The notes beneath the pieces are model-generated. The model ran no database searches. It saw only the letters and a list, made by a program, of their open reading frames with translations, and was not told where the DNA came from. Below, in pieces: positions 1 to 11,240 of a DNA stretch of 64,000 bases; within the stretch, counting starts at the first letter, position 1, and each line of letters opens with the position of its first letter. The translations under genes and the position numbers were made by a program. The stretch comes from Uranotaenia lowii (Eukaryota > Arthropoda > Insecta > Diptera > Culicidae). The DNA is taken from assembly GCF_029784155.1 (NCBI RefSeq), contig NC_073693.1:147438843-147502842 (forward strand). Reading direction: 5' to 3'.

Positions 1-1302
1 AGATTTTGGTGAAAATACGTAGCTAAAACTCCTTCAATAGGTGAGCATGGTGAACAAAATGCTGCTTGAAAATGGTTTGTGAAAAATTTACTCTTATGTT
101 TTTTATTTCTTCAGTTCTAAAAAATATACCATCCAATGCTAATCGGGAGCTGAAAGTGCTGCGTTAGACAGAATATTGGACAAATACTCCAAAAATTGTC
201 CCGATATTCAAAATTCCTAATAAAATCTAAATTCCAAATTATGAGAAACTTTTGAATTCGATTTAAACCTTAACCATTTAATGCATAGTGTTATTTAAAA
301 ACAATATTAACCAAAATCCAAACATCTCAAAAACGCGTGGATATTTTTGAGTGATGTAGTCAAAAAAAAAATTCTATATATTAAAAGAAAATAGCCCATG
401 GTATTTATATCACGATATTTTAATGTATGTGTGAGATATCGAACAAAGTATGCGGAAAAACTGCAAAAATCAAATTTATTAATTTATTTTTAGAAAAAAA
501 TTGTTTTTTTTTTTGGAAAGCCGCTGTTATTTCTTAATGTTTGCAAATTCTTACAATTTTTTTTATTCTCAATCAATCACAAACACCTTCCTGCACGCAA
601 TGAACAAAGTTTTGAAGAAATTAGCTAAATCGTATTGAAATGAAGTAAGAATTTCAAAAAAATATTTTTCAACTTTGATGGGCCATAACTTTTATATTTG
701 TTATTCGAGTTAAAATATTACTATTTCAGTGAATCAATAACTGAAATTCTCATTTAAAAAAGTCATGCATAAAAGGGTTAAAGTGAACTCGAGTAAAGCG
801 GAGTAAATCATTTAAATGGTATTCAATAAATGAAACAAAGATATTATCAACATATCGTTCTACATGAAACAAGTTACAAAAATGTGGATTTAGCTAGAGG
901 CTTTCTAAGTTTGATGGTTACGTTGAGTGCTGAAAAAAGCGATTTTGCAACGGGAAGCTGAGAGCTGATACCATTAAGCAAAACATCCAGATTAAAGAAA
1001 AGTAAAAAAAAAGTTTTAATGTAAGATGCATGCGAGATTTATTTAAGGTAATTTTATGATAATTTAAGTAAATACCCGTAGAATTGAGTTTAAGTTCTTA
1101 GGTTTGATTCCGATAGAATTAAGCGGGACAATTTGAGTAAACGGAAAGAAGGGAAATGTAAAAAAACTAGGACATGTTCACGGAAGTGAAACGATTAAAA
1201 ACTCAACATTTGATGCTTTTTTAAAGTTCAACAGCAAAGAAAAAATGGAAAATGGATGCCAAGTTAAAAATGGTAAGACGAAGTTTACCGGGTCTGCTAG
1301 TA
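1..1302. other. AT-rich stretch, nothing recognised
   Basis: This stretch is AT-rich with many homopolymer runs and dense stops in all frames. I see no exon-like segment, no terminal inverted repeat pair and no RNA gene. Confidence 0.5.
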
Positions 1303-2278
1303 ATTGTATAGAAATTGGAAGCAAGCGCACGGTCACTTCGACTTTGAACTTCCATAACTTTTTACAGTGATAATATTTTTGATCAATTTTTTTGCGTTAG
1401 ATAGATCAACTATCACACTATTATATCATAACATTTGAGCTTTCTGGGGTTTGTGTGGCCTGAGAAACAATAATTCTACGAAAATCGGACTTTTTGGACT
1501 TTTGTCATTCAAACTGCAATATCTCTGAAACCACGCTACATTTTTTATTGAAATTTTGCAGAGTGATTGTTGAAATATAAAACTTGCATGTCTGAAGTTT
1601 TCGAAAAGTTCTATCGATGAGATCAAAAGTTACGCGAGGTGCAATATTTCAGGCATGAACCTTGGAATGCGATTTCTATAGAATTTTGTACGAATGTTTT
1701 CATAGGAAAATCAAATTCTCTGTTTAACAACCAGTAAATCTATTTCAACCAAAAAATCACAACATTTTCGTGAAATTCTGATTTCAAAACACAAATGGAT
1801 CATTTATTCCATTTGTTCTTTTCTTCATTGCTATTGCCAGACATTTTTTGTCTGATTGGTGGAGGAATCGATATTGTTCTCATGAATCGTCCAAAATTCT
1901 ATAGAAATCGCATTTCAAGGTTCATGCCTGAAATATTGCACCTCGCGTAACTTTTGATCTCATCGATAGAACTTTTCGAAAACTTCAGACATGCTAGTTT
2001 TATATTTCAACAATCACTCTGCAAAATTTTAATAAAAAATGTAGCGTGGTTTCAGAGATATTGCAGTTTGAATGAGAAAAGTCCAAAAAGTTCGATTTTC
2101 GAAGAATTACTGTTTCTCAGGCCACACAAACTCCAGAAAGCTCAAATTTTGTGTAATAATAGTGTGATAGTTGATCTATCTAACGCAAAAAAATTGATCA
2201 AAAAATATCATCAGAGTAAAAAGTTATGGAACTTCAAAGTCGAAGTGACAGTGCGCTTGCTTCCAATTTCTATACAAT
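1303..2278. mobile_element. TA-flanked foldback element with ~386 bp arms
   Basis: The left arm (about 1303-1688) is repeated as a near-perfect reverse complement in the right arm (about 1892-2278), separated by a ~203 bp spacer. The outer ends read ATTGTATAGAAATTGG and its complement, and TA lies on both outer sides, as expected for a Tc1/mariner-type target duplication. The open frames in the arms (1954-2283 plus, 1426-1626 minus) are the same sequence read from mirrored arms, and no protein family is recognised. The best reading is a non-autonomous foldback or MITE. A transcript across it would form a hairpin of nearly 390 bp. Confidence 0.8.
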
Positions 2279-2918
2279 TATGAACGGTACTGTATGTGTA
2301 GTCAATGTACATCAGAGCTAGTAGGTACGTCTCTTACTGGGGTTCAGTGTAGTTTTGCTCGGGCCTGGAGGGAGTCTATTAAATTAGCTCTAGCGGCCTG
2401 GTGGACCTTACCCGACCAAACGATATGTTCGATGTCGTGGTAACCTTGGCCACAGCCACAGAAATTGCTACCAGCAATATTCATACGTTAGAGTACCGCA
2501 TTCAAGGAATAATGATTGGACATGATACGAGAAAATAAACCAAATAAATCTCGACTCAGGTTCAATCAATCAAACCAGGGCTTAAGGATTACCCATGGGA
2601 TATTCCACCGACCCCACTTATCCTTGTCCGATCAACGCTGCCAGTTCACAATAGAGTTTTTCCTATCCAAGAAATAGAATTCGTTGAAGACGATTTCACG
2701 CTTGTAAATAAATATTGCCTTTCATCACACCCACCTTTGCGTGGGAATTTGCCCTCTCAACGCCTACTATTGACCAACGTGAAGGGATCCAAACAAAGGT
2801 GATGAAACAGCAACGTTTAGATTTTTCGAGAAAGTGCGGCGTGAAATTTCCTGGTCTCATAAAGCGCATCGCTTCAACAGAGCTGAGATTATCTCTTATA
2901 ATGAAGTTGTGGTCAATA
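2279..2918 (-). pseudogene. I-clade LINE fragment: RNase H second half and C-terminal tail
   Basis: Read on the minus strand with frameshifts and stops tolerated, this stretch gives a LINE RNase H remnant. It includes an 'ERADSLAK'-like segment (seen as EGKFPRK in one frame), then 'NLSRDL', 'SRIMSNHYSLN' and a tail 'YHDIEHIVWS' followed by 'PVRDV'. That order is typical of the end of ORF2 in I-clade elements. It continues exactly from the fragment at 4369-5240 once the ITmD37E element at 2919-4368 is removed, joined at a single TA. Many stops show that it is dead. Confidence 0.72.
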
Positions 2919-4368
2919 AAATCTGTTACACATAGAATCTGGTCGGATAAAATAGATCATTTCTTCACAAAGAAATAACGTACTAACGTGAAATAACGTT
3001 TTATTGCACTTTAAGGAAAAAAATTCATAAAAATCATTCGTCAGCTTTTCGGATGAATTTTCGAACTTTTTTTGTGATACCACCCTTCATTTTCTGCACA
3101 GTACTGCTGGTAACTTCATTCGTCATCTTGTTCCACCATTGTTCCATTTGAGCGGGTTTTTTCATCGTTCTGCCACATTTCTTCAGTTTACCCTTAACTA
3201 TTGCCCAATATTTCTCGATGGGACGAAAATCCGGACAGTTTGGTGGATTGATACTTTTTTCAACAAAATCGATCTTGTTCTCCTTATACCACTTAACGAC
3301 ATCCCGGCTGGAGTGACAGCTTGCCAGGTCCAGCCAGAACTTCTTGGGACCTTTGTGGGACCGAGTGAATGGCAAAACCCTCATCTGGAGACATTCTTCT
3401 TTGTAAACATTTCTACTCATTGTGTCCCCAGTGATGAAAATCTTAGTCTTTTTCCACAACTACAAATCCCTTGAAAAATCATCAACTTATGAGCAAATTC
3501 ATCAGCGAAAACAAACTTGAATCTACCCGCAACATTCCCTTTACGCTTTGCAAGGTAAAATTTGTTACCGGGTATTTGTCCAAAATCCATTTTGACGTTT
3601 TGTTTTGTTTTGTTTCAGCGTCCTGTTGGGGTGTTTGCTTGCATGATACGACCGCAAGCTTTCTCGCAAACAAATTCGTCGAGCTGTACTGTAGTTCGTC
3701 TTGAACTTTTTTGTCAAATCACGCAAGGAGATTCCAGGATTATTGTGAACTGATCGAATTACCTTTGCTCGCAGCTTCCGGTCATATGTTCCACTTTTAC
3801 GCCTGGTTTGTTTTGCTCGATCCACCGTAAAGGTCTCCCGGTAACGTTGCAGCACCGAATTTACAGTCGATTTTGGATATTTCAGGAGTTTCGCGATCTT
3901 TACCCCTGACCACGTCGGTTTCTCTACGTAAGTGTGCAGAGTTTTCTCTCGCCTTTCGCGTTCCATCGTCGATAACTTTTGACTGACTGCTTCAATCTTG
4001 ATGAAATTTTCTCCACTAATACTGTATTTGTTTTCTCCACTCGTGGAGTGCTCCACCGTACCCGATGAAAACAAACACAAATCCTCGCCAGTGTATTGCT
4101 ACCTCGCTCACTCACACGCTCTCTCACAACACTGACAAAATTTTCGGGGCAACACCGCCCGATGGCAGTGCAACACCAGGTCAAAACCAGTGCAACACCG
4201 TCCGAATAAACAAACAGTGGTGCACCAGTGCAACACTCGGCATAAACAAATACGGTATAAGTAAACAAACCATCCGGATCAAAACACTGTCAATAGATTC
4301 GCGATGTGACAACTAGGGGCGCTGCAGTAAATGAAAAGATGCGACCAGATTCAATGTGAAACAGACTT
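2919..4368 (-). mobile_element. ITmD37E (Tc1/mariner superfamily) element, 1450 bp
   Basis: The two ends form imperfect terminal inverted repeats. The left end carries CACATAGAATCTGGTCG and the complement of the right end carries CACATTGAATCTGGTCG. TA flanks both sides (2917-2918 and 4369-4370). Joining the flanks at one TA restores continuous LINE RNase H reading (...VTRP then IDHNFII...), which confirms the ends. The right third holds short GTGCAACACC-type repeats (about 4140-4240), possibly subterminal transposase sites. The transposase it carries, on the minus strand, is broken. Confidence 0.85.
3034..3966 (-). pseudogene. ITmD37E transposase, internally deleted
   Basis: Translation from the ATG at 3966 gives an N-terminal helix-turn-helix region ('MERERREK', 'KIAKLLKYPKSTVNSVLQRY') and a second HTH-like half ('NNPGISLRDL'). 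After about residue 120 the frame shifts. Compared with the copy at 60754, roughly 45 residues are missing, including the first catalytic Asp (MDDETY motif). The C-terminal catalytic part is intact: 'LDLASCH' carries the second Asp and 'CPDFRPIEKYWA' carries the Glu, with 37 residues between them (DD37E). With one catalytic residue lost and the frame broken it cannot be active. Confidence 0.82.
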
Positions 4369-5240
4369 TAGGTCGTGTGACGATACTATCGAAGGTCCAA
4401 TGAACAGCAGCTAACTCTGATATATACACAGAGCATGATAACTGTAGACTGTAAGAGGCGTTAGATACTTCTTTGAACACTCCTAATCCTCTATTGGGGA
4501 CCCATCGATAAAGTTCATTTTTTCAGCACCGACGTGTCTATATTAAGCTTCGAAAATTTGTGAAACCAAAAGTGAACAGTGCGTGTCCGGAATTTCATGT
4601 ATTTCCTGCTTCATAACAAATCGAACAGGACAGAAGAATACTCGTAGTCAGGGCTGCAAACACGAGTTGAAGAGTACGAAGAAAGGTTACTTGCATTGAC
4701 ATGAGGACACGATATATAAACATAAATCTGGTTTGAAGATTTTGCTCAAGTAGCCTTTCGAAATTTACAATCACCAATGGTTTCATGACCTTACACCTGA
4801 TGAGGAACTGAAGTGATAGTAAATTTAATCGATCTTTCGAAGGGAATATTCCTGTCAAGACTTCAAGACTCATGTTAAACGATGAGGGCATGCAGCCCAA
4901 AGCGATACGGAGACTACGGTTTTGGATAAGCTCGAGTTTGATGAGGCGAGTTTTGGCAGCTGACTGGATACAGAAGCTACCATATTCCATCACTGAGAAA
5001 CTAGTTGTTTTATATATTTTAAAAAGATCTTCTGGATGGGCTCCTCACTAGGTGCCAATAATGATTGATCGGAGAAAACTGATTCTTTGTTGGCATTTTC
5101 CTTTCAGATACTCAATTTGGGCTCTGAGGAAAACTTGGAATCAACCCAAACACCAAGATACTTGAAACACCTTGATTGAGTAATCGTTCTTCATAAAAGT
5201 TGAAGCTTAGGTTGAGCAGTCGAGTGCCTCAAATAACAGG
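4369..5240 (-). pseudogene. I-clade LINE fragment: RT end to RNase H start
   Basis: On the minus strand the order is RT thumb ('YLKGKCQQRISFLRS', 'AHPEDL'), then 'EYGSFCIQSAAKT' and 'LELIQNRSLRIALGCM', which is the conserved region after RT in I-clade ORF2. Next comes the start of RNase H ('GLGVFKEVSNASYSL', 'CSVYISELAAVHW'). The longest intact piece is 4595-4993. Several stops and frameshifts are present. It continues at 2918 beyond the inserted ITmD37E element, so the two pieces are one LINE copy. Confidence 0.72.
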
Positions 5241-5518
5241 ACTCTTTAAAAAGTTAGGCGCTGCAGGTAAAAATTGATCCTAGGCCTAGTAAGAGATCTC
5301 ATGCCAAATTTGGGCTAGATCGGATAAAGGGAAGGTGTTGCTCAACGAGCCTAGATCTTGTATGGGATTTTGAAACATTTTGTTCGGGAGAAACATGAAC
5401 AACCAGCCTTTCATAAATAACCTTAGTTCCCTTCGGTCGATTTTTTCAATACGGTTCATCATAAAACCTAGATTATGACAAATATTTCATTTTGAATAGA
5501 GTCAAGATATAAATGTTA
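5241..5518. other. No feature seen
   Basis: No exon, RNA gene or clear repeat end is visible between the two LINE fragments. Confidence 0.4.
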
Positions 5519-5935
5519 TTAGGCTTCAAAAATGGGCTTATCCATATCTGGCGTGAATATGAGTCGGGGCTCATTAACATTGATGAATAAGGCTGGAACA
5601 AATATCAATTTTTTCTTTTGTCTACCCCGCCTTCGAAATTTCAGGTTAGGTAGAATGGCGAAGGCTACATGTCCAAACCGATGGTGGTGCTGCATGAAGC
5701 ATCCGTGACCCGTCAAGAACTGCGTCATGCAGAAATCTACGATGGGTCCACCGACCGTTTTCCGAGCTTTCCTACTGATGCTGTCAGTTGGACATCGAGG
5801 TCTCTCATCAATTACCGAGGACACTCTTTGGTATGCGCTGATAACTTGCAGGTTCATCAGCCGCTGCACTCTGCAAAGCTTCTGCGACGAGGATTACAAT
5901 CTGTCTAAAGTTTTTTGTAAAGGTATGTGCAGATG
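5519..5935 (-). pseudogene. LINE ORF2 C-terminal fragment
   Basis: The minus-strand translation contains 'AQRLMNL/MQRLMNLQVISAY' followed by 'FCMTQFLTGHGCF' and 'HHRFGHV'. This combination marks the end of ORF2 in RNase H-bearing LINEs (I/R1/LOA group). The N-terminal part is frame-broken and the zinc-knuckle tail is degraded. It differs from the fragment at 2279-5240, so it is a separate LINE copy. A donor-like GTATGT at 5922 on the plus strand is judged fortuitous because it lies in this LINE. Confidence 0.55.
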
Positions 5936-6093
5936 ATACTCAGTAGATCCTATGATAGACACTACGCCGTCATCTTCAAGTTGTCTTAGAGTGCAGCCTG
6001 CAGAGAGATAACTGTCGATGTCACTTGCGTAAAAGTCGTACAAAAGTGGTATTAAACATTAACCCTGCGGGGGGGGTTGGAGGGACCTAGTAA
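5936..6093. other. Spacer with a G run
   Basis: Short spacer before the next transposon, with a G-rich run near 6068. Nothing else is seen. Confidence 0.4.
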
Positions 6094-6932
6094 TAAAGGG
6101 TGGAACGATCAAAATTTGATCGATATCAACTTGACTTTTTTCAATTTTGCATTTAAAAAAAACCTGAACACCCCTCATTTTAAAGGTGTGTGTGTGTGTT
6201 GAATGTCGCTCCTATTTTGATTATAGAATTCACTCTTCAGTTGTCAAAATGCCGTCCAAAGAAGAAGAGCAGCATATCAAAATTTTTCTATCGCATCTCG
6301 AAAATCCGAGCTACTCGCACGCAAAGCTGGCAAAATCGCTAAAAGTTGCCAAATCAAACGTTACAAATGTAATTAAAGTGTTTGGGGAACGTTTGTCGAC
6401 AGCCAGGAAGTCTGGATCGGGAGAAAATCGAAAACCGGAAACCGCTGAGACGACAAAGAGAGTTTGAATAAACGTCTGCTGCCTTTCCTGAAGAAACACG
6501 GTTGTTCCGTACTGTTTTGGCCGGATTTGGCATCTTGCCATTACGGTAAAAAGGCCATGGAGTGGTACGCCGCCAACAACGTGCAGGTGGTTCCCAAGGT
6601 CAAAAACCCTCCCAACACGCCAGAGCTCCGCCCAATTGAGAAATACTGGGCTATTGTCAAGCGGAACCTAAAGAAGACCAAAAAAACTGCTAAGGCCGAG
6701 CAGCAGTCCAAGGCAAACTGGCTTTCTGCGGCGAAGAAGGTGGACAAGGTGGCTGTAAAAAATCTGATGGCAGGGGTTAAGCGTAAGGCCCGGCAATTCG
6801 AATTTGGAAAAGCGGAAGCCTTACTGATTCTTTTTCCTGAATTTTATACTAATTAAACTTGGAAAAGAAATTTCATTTGATTTTTTGAATAAACGATTTC
6901 ACCGATTTACACGCGTTTTCCCTTGACCAAAT
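6094..6932 (+). mobile_element. Internally deleted ITmD37E element
   Basis: It matches the full-length element at 60584-61895. The left end is a degenerate terminal repeat (AAAGGGTGGAACGATCAAAA), followed by the same leader (AACCTGAACACCCCTCATTT and a GT run) and the same 3' region. About 450 bp of the middle are missing, the junction falling after GACGACAAAGAGAG near 6462. The right terminal repeat stops after TTGACCAAATTTG, so that end is damaged. It is flanked by LINE pieces. Confidence 0.8.
6249..6856 (+). pseudogene. ITmD37E transposase, middle third deleted
   Basis: The ATG at 6249 starts 'MPSKEEEQHIKIFL', followed by the HTH region ('HAKLAKSLKVAKSNVTNVIK'). The reading ends at 6467, just past the deletion junction. 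The C-terminal half is open in another frame (to 6856) and keeps 'FWPDLASCH' (second Asp) and 'TPELRPIEKYWAIVK' (Glu), 37 residues apart. The first catalytic Asp segment is deleted. This copy keeps the catalytic Glu that the longer copy at 60754 has lost. Confidence 0.8.
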
Positions 6933-7271
6933 TTGCACTGGTTTAGAGTCTTGACAGACTTTCCGTGCGAAGTTGAATATCCATCTTTGTGGATATTCCT
7001 CGCTTTCATTCATTCCTCGCTTTAATTTTTTGAACTTATTTTCAAGGGGAACGTATGCTTCCAAATGGACAACAGTTCCATGATTTCGAAAATTTTTGAA
7101 TGCAGCTGATTTGTCCTTATAAAGCTTGGAACACTGGTGGTCCCACCATGGGTTAGGAGGCTTTCGACGCGCAGATGATTCTGGGATTGGTTTTGTTTGA
7201 GCTTTAACTGCACTATCGTGTAGCAAACAAGAAAAAAAGTGGTACCAATCCAAAGGTTTTACCTCCTGCAT
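6933..7271 (-). pseudogene. LINE ORF2 fragment: endonuclease-RT linker
   Basis: The minus-strand reading has 'KPPNPWWDHQCSKLYKDKSAAFKNF' broken over short blocks, notably 'PNPWWDHQCSKLY' and 'KSAAFKNFRNHG'. This is the PWWD..C..L...K..AF..F motif between endonuclease and RT in I/Jockey-type LINEs. It is open for about 113 codons, then runs into the edge of the ITmD37E element. No RT core follows. Confidence 0.6.
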
Positions 7272-7625
7272 AAAGTCGATGGCGTGTTAATTGTGTCCGA
7301 CGCAAAAAAAAACCCGGATGTGTCGGGCTGGAAACTTGAAGCGTTGAAAACTAATCACAGTTACTTTCCTTCTAATTTGAAGAGCGAGTCTGATTTTTGA
7401 TGGTCAAAAAACCAAAACATCTTGCACTTTTAGGTACCCCAAGTCCGATAGAGCAGAAATAAATACGTTGCTACCTTAATCCTTCTGTTTAAAGATTCAA
7501 TCTACTGTTGAATTTTAAAATTATTTTCTAAATATGAAGAGTTCATTTAAGGCTCTTCTCTCGTAAAGCAACTGAAATAAGTTAGTAAATCTACCACGTT
7601 TCACCTTACTTTTTTCTTTTTTCAG
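7272..7625. other. Presumed intron sequence upstream of serpin A
   Basis: No coding exon was recognised. The end carries a T/C-rich tract and TTTTTTCAG, a good 3' splice site for the serpin A exon at 7626. Confidence 0.45.
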
Positions 7626-8761
7626 AGTATTTTCCCAAGCGTCGACAGCAATGTTGTGATGTCAACATTTTCAACCAAATACCTGCTAAACATTCTATAC
7701 GAGGGAACAAGCGATGGGTCCCAAACGCAACGCGAGTTGAATGAACCACTGGAAAGATCCGGCCGTCACTCGGCCAAAGAAGAGGCCACTTGTGTCAGGA
7801 TTATGAAAGCTTTGCAGCAGAAACCCAACCAACTTTCAATTGCGAGTGCCGTATTTGTAGATCAAGAAATCAATGTGCAGCAAAAGTTTGCTGGAACCGT
7901 AACGATGTCATACAATGCAAGTTTGATGGATGTGAATTTCGGGGATTCCCCGAAAGCTGCTGAGCAAATTAACAAATGGATCCGAGAAGGAACGCGGGGT
8001 CAGGTGGAAAATCTCGTGTCTCCCGATAGCCTCCGGGATACGTTCCTGCTGCTGGCCAATACCGTTTATTTCAAGGGATTGTGGGCGAACGTTTTCCCGA
8101 CTAGTGCGACAACAACACAATCTTTCAAAACGGGCGATGGCCGCACGGTGCAAGTTCCATTCATGAAGCAGATTAACTACTATCACTACACGGAATCGAA
8201 TGCTCTTAATGCCAAACTTTTGCGGCTCCCTTACGAAAACTACAAATTTTCGATGGTTATTTTATTGCCAAATCAAAACAGTAATTTGCAGCAGCTGATC
8301 AGCAAACTTTCATCACATTCTATTCGTGATGCCATCAATGCTATGGAACAGGATGAGGTGAAAGTTGAGCTACCACGTTTCCGCATCGACTACTCCGGAT
8401 CTCAGAAGGAAGCCCTCCTACAGGTAATTGTCACATTGGATTCAACAAATAAATTTTAACTAACGGTACCTACATATTTAAGCTGGGTGTGAACCGCATT
8501 TTCCAAGATTCTGCTGAATTGGGAGCCATTGTACGGGGACGCAATCAGCCGCTGAAGGTGGGAGACATTTTCCAGAAGTCCGTTATCGTTGTCGATGAGC
8601 AGGGCAGTACGGCTAGCGCGGCATCCGGTGCTTCCTTGGTGTTTACAATTGCCAGCGAACCGGAACAGTTCTACGTTAATCGGCCGTTCCTGTTTTTCCT
8701 AGAAGAGACCTCAACCAATACGATTTTGTTCGTCGGGAAGGTTGAGAACCCATCCGTTTGA
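7626..8761 (+). CDS. Serpin A (5' exons not found)
   Basis: Serine protease inhibitor of the serpin superfamily. Two exons, 7626-8423 and 8483-8761, are joined by a 59 bp GT-AG intron (phase 0). They encode 358 residues, nearly the whole serpin fold. The first exon starts at the same position as exon 3 of serpins B and C ('SNVVMSTFSTKYLLNILYEG'), so about 45 residues with the signal peptide must come from exons upstream; none was identified. Visible motifs are 'NTVYFKGLW' (canonical NAxYFKGxW region), the hinge 'DEQGSTASAAS', and 'YVNRPFLFF' (serpin signature). Counting 17 residues from the hinge Glu puts P1 near a Thr in 'LVFTIAS'; this is an estimate. It lacks the introns present in the middle of B and C. 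Inferred to be secreted and inhibitory. Physiological target unknown. Confidence 0.88.
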
Positions 8762-9689
8762 AAATTATTGAAGTTATAAGAAAGCTGTATAGGTGACTTT
8801 TCATAAAAAAAACGAGTGTTATTAAAATAAGGAAATGGCAATCAAACATTACATAAGAATAATTAAAAGTTATGTATGTGTATGTTGGTTTTCTACTTCG
8901 AAATTATATTCATTTTCATTAGATACTTATTTGTTGCACATCCTAAAAATAGTCGGTTCCTTAACACTGAAACCCATGTTCGGGTGATTTCCGCGTAGTC
9001 CCCCATCACATTAAAAACGGATGACCCTCTCTTTCTTAAGTTAGCCGCTCAGTTTAACCACACTTTGCAAATCTCGAAGTTCTTCCCTTAACTTACTCGC
9101 TTCGAGAATTTTCTTGTGCCCTGCTAATAAACTATCAAAACAAGCGTGGCGACGAACGCGAGATCAAACATTTTTACATCATCAACATACACGTTCCTGT
9201 TTCCTTTTTTGAGTATATACTCTCTCGCCATGAGCTGTTCGAGCATGAATTGTATAAGTATGGGCGAGTTTGAAAATCTCTTCAATTTTCCACATTGATG
9301 TCGTAATCTGAGGGTTCTCCGAGCCAAGATGCCGTCTTCTCGCCGCTGCTAGAGTCCTTTTTTGGAGTGATGTTTACACTACAATATACGAATTAAGAAT
9401 GACCAGGTTGGCACAAGTGCCGTTGTATTTATAGTGGAAAGATACCGTGCTTCATTGTAATATTTTGTAATCGAAGTAGTCAGGTTTCCTCCATTCTCGC
9501 ATTATTTTCGCGTATTCGTCGTTGATTAGTACGTGTTTAGAAACATTTGATTTCATTTGAAATTTCGTATATTCTTTTTCCTATTTTCCATTAGCTCCAT
9601 ATCTATCCTACAATTGAAAGAGCGTAAATATGAAACCATTTGCAATTCGAGACCTCATAGTGGTCATGTCACCTTTTTTCCACAACTCC
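8762..9689. other. Intergenic, nothing recognised
   Basis: Downstream flank of serpin A. AATAA-rich sequence near 8820-8870 may serve polyadenylation, but no clean AATAAA was chosen. No exon-like or repeat-end signal was found. Confidence 0.4.
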
Positions 9690-10045
9690 TATCTCAACCT
9701 CAGCGTGGTGCCGACTTGGATGCGAGTAACCCAAGCGAAGATCGGGTACCCAATCCCGGTGGATGCTTTGGTCGCATGCAGACTGAGAAGGTGGCCGCAC
9801 GCTTCTGTTCCCCAGGTCAGGGGCGGCGTGCAACAACAACCGAGCGTCTGTTCTACAGGTCAGTGGCGGATCAAACAGCGTCTGTCTCGCAGCGAGCGGC
9901 TGAATTTATGAAATGCGGCTCCCGCCAGCTAGGTCCAAGATCGCGGGATAGGGACCTTAGGCTAACAACCTACTGCTCCCAATTTTAAATTGTTACGGAA
10001 TCCGGAAGAAATGACCGACCTGGAACTTTGGCGATAACTTTTAAC

Positions 10046-10620
10046 ATGAAAACACGGACACGAATTGGAACTTGGAACGTTTTAACCTTTGCCCAACAAG
10101 TTAAGCTGGCTCAACTTTCTAGATAAGCTAGCCGTCTCAAGCTTGAAATCCTGGGACTGAACGAAGTTCGTTGTCCTTACACTGGAGAACACAAGAAACA
10201 GTCCGGGCAAGTTCCGCTTTACTCTAACATACGAGAAGAACACGCTACTCGGGAACGAGGAGTTGGTTTCCTATGCGGCCCTCATAAGATGGAAACCGAT
10301 AAATGAAAGAATAAGCGTTGCCAGAATTAGAACACGTATTAGAAACCTTACGATGGTCCAGTGTTATGCGCCAACTGACGTTGCCGATTTGCAGGAGAAA
10401 GAGCAGTTTTACAGTCAACACAGATGAGCGAAAATGGAGGGATGTTCGTAGAATTTTGTGGCATCAACTCTTCCCCCATCGACCAGCACATAAGGTCACT
10501 TAGGTATCCCGAGATCTGCATCAGCCGAAATGAAGAAGGAGCCTTCTTGATGTCCGCTACAAACGAAGCGCAGACATTGCATCTGACCATCACCTCGTCC
10601 TTGGTGAGATACGACTGAGA
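10046..10620 (+). pseudogene. RTE endonuclease domain, degenerate
   Basis: From the ATG at 10046 the translation gives 'MKTRTRIGTWNVLTFAQ', then after a stop 'KLEILGLNEVR' and 'RERGVGFLCG', matching the N-terminal and active-site blocks of APE-like endonucleases (GTWNVRT, EVRW-type). Stops at the 'SR*' position and after 'METDK', plus frameshifts, make it non-functional. It would normally nick target DNA to prime reverse transcription. Confidence 0.7.
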
Positions 10621-11240
10621 GTTGCGCGTGTCCAACGGTGCGAGGAGAAAGCCGGGTGTCGATACGACGTCCGCCGGTTGGAGAATCCAGTGGGGAAAAG
10701 GGCATACGTTGAACAGCTTGAATCCCGAGCCTCGGAATTGCCGACAGACAGACAGAACAGTCGAAAAACAATAGTGTGGAATCAAAAATGCCTTTATCAC
10801 GAGGAGTCATGGTGCACTAGGTAAAGTTTGTGGAAGAAGAAGTGAATAGTTGTCGGATGAAACTTGGAGGATGGTCGATGATCGGAGAAAGGCGAAAGTC
10901 GGAAATGAGCAGGCATGTACCGGGTCAGCCAAAGCAGCCGTCCGCTTACGTTATGCGGAGCTGGAGAAGGCAGTTAAACGAGCTTGTAGACGAGACAAGA
11001 GACCCTGGACAAACTCCCTAGCCGAAGAGGGAGGAAGAGCCGCCGCCAATTAAGATATCCAATTACTTTATGACATTTCTCGCCGCCTCAGTTGTGCAAG
11101 GACTAATGCAAGAATGCCGCTTATATACCGAGCTGGTCAGTTTTGACCGATTGACAGATCAGCTCAAGCGATGAACTGAGCACCTCAAACAACTCTTCCG
11201 AGTCACGAATAGCGGTGACCAACAGAACCCGCAGCTCAAA

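Noticed and set aside
1954..2283. 109-codon frame as a gene
   Set aside because: It lies entirely in the right arm of the foldback element, and a matching mirrored frame exists in the left arm.
5860..5935. Exon of serpin A ending at the GTATGT donor near 5922
   Set aside because: The sequence is LINE ORF2 on the opposite strand and does not give a signal peptide.
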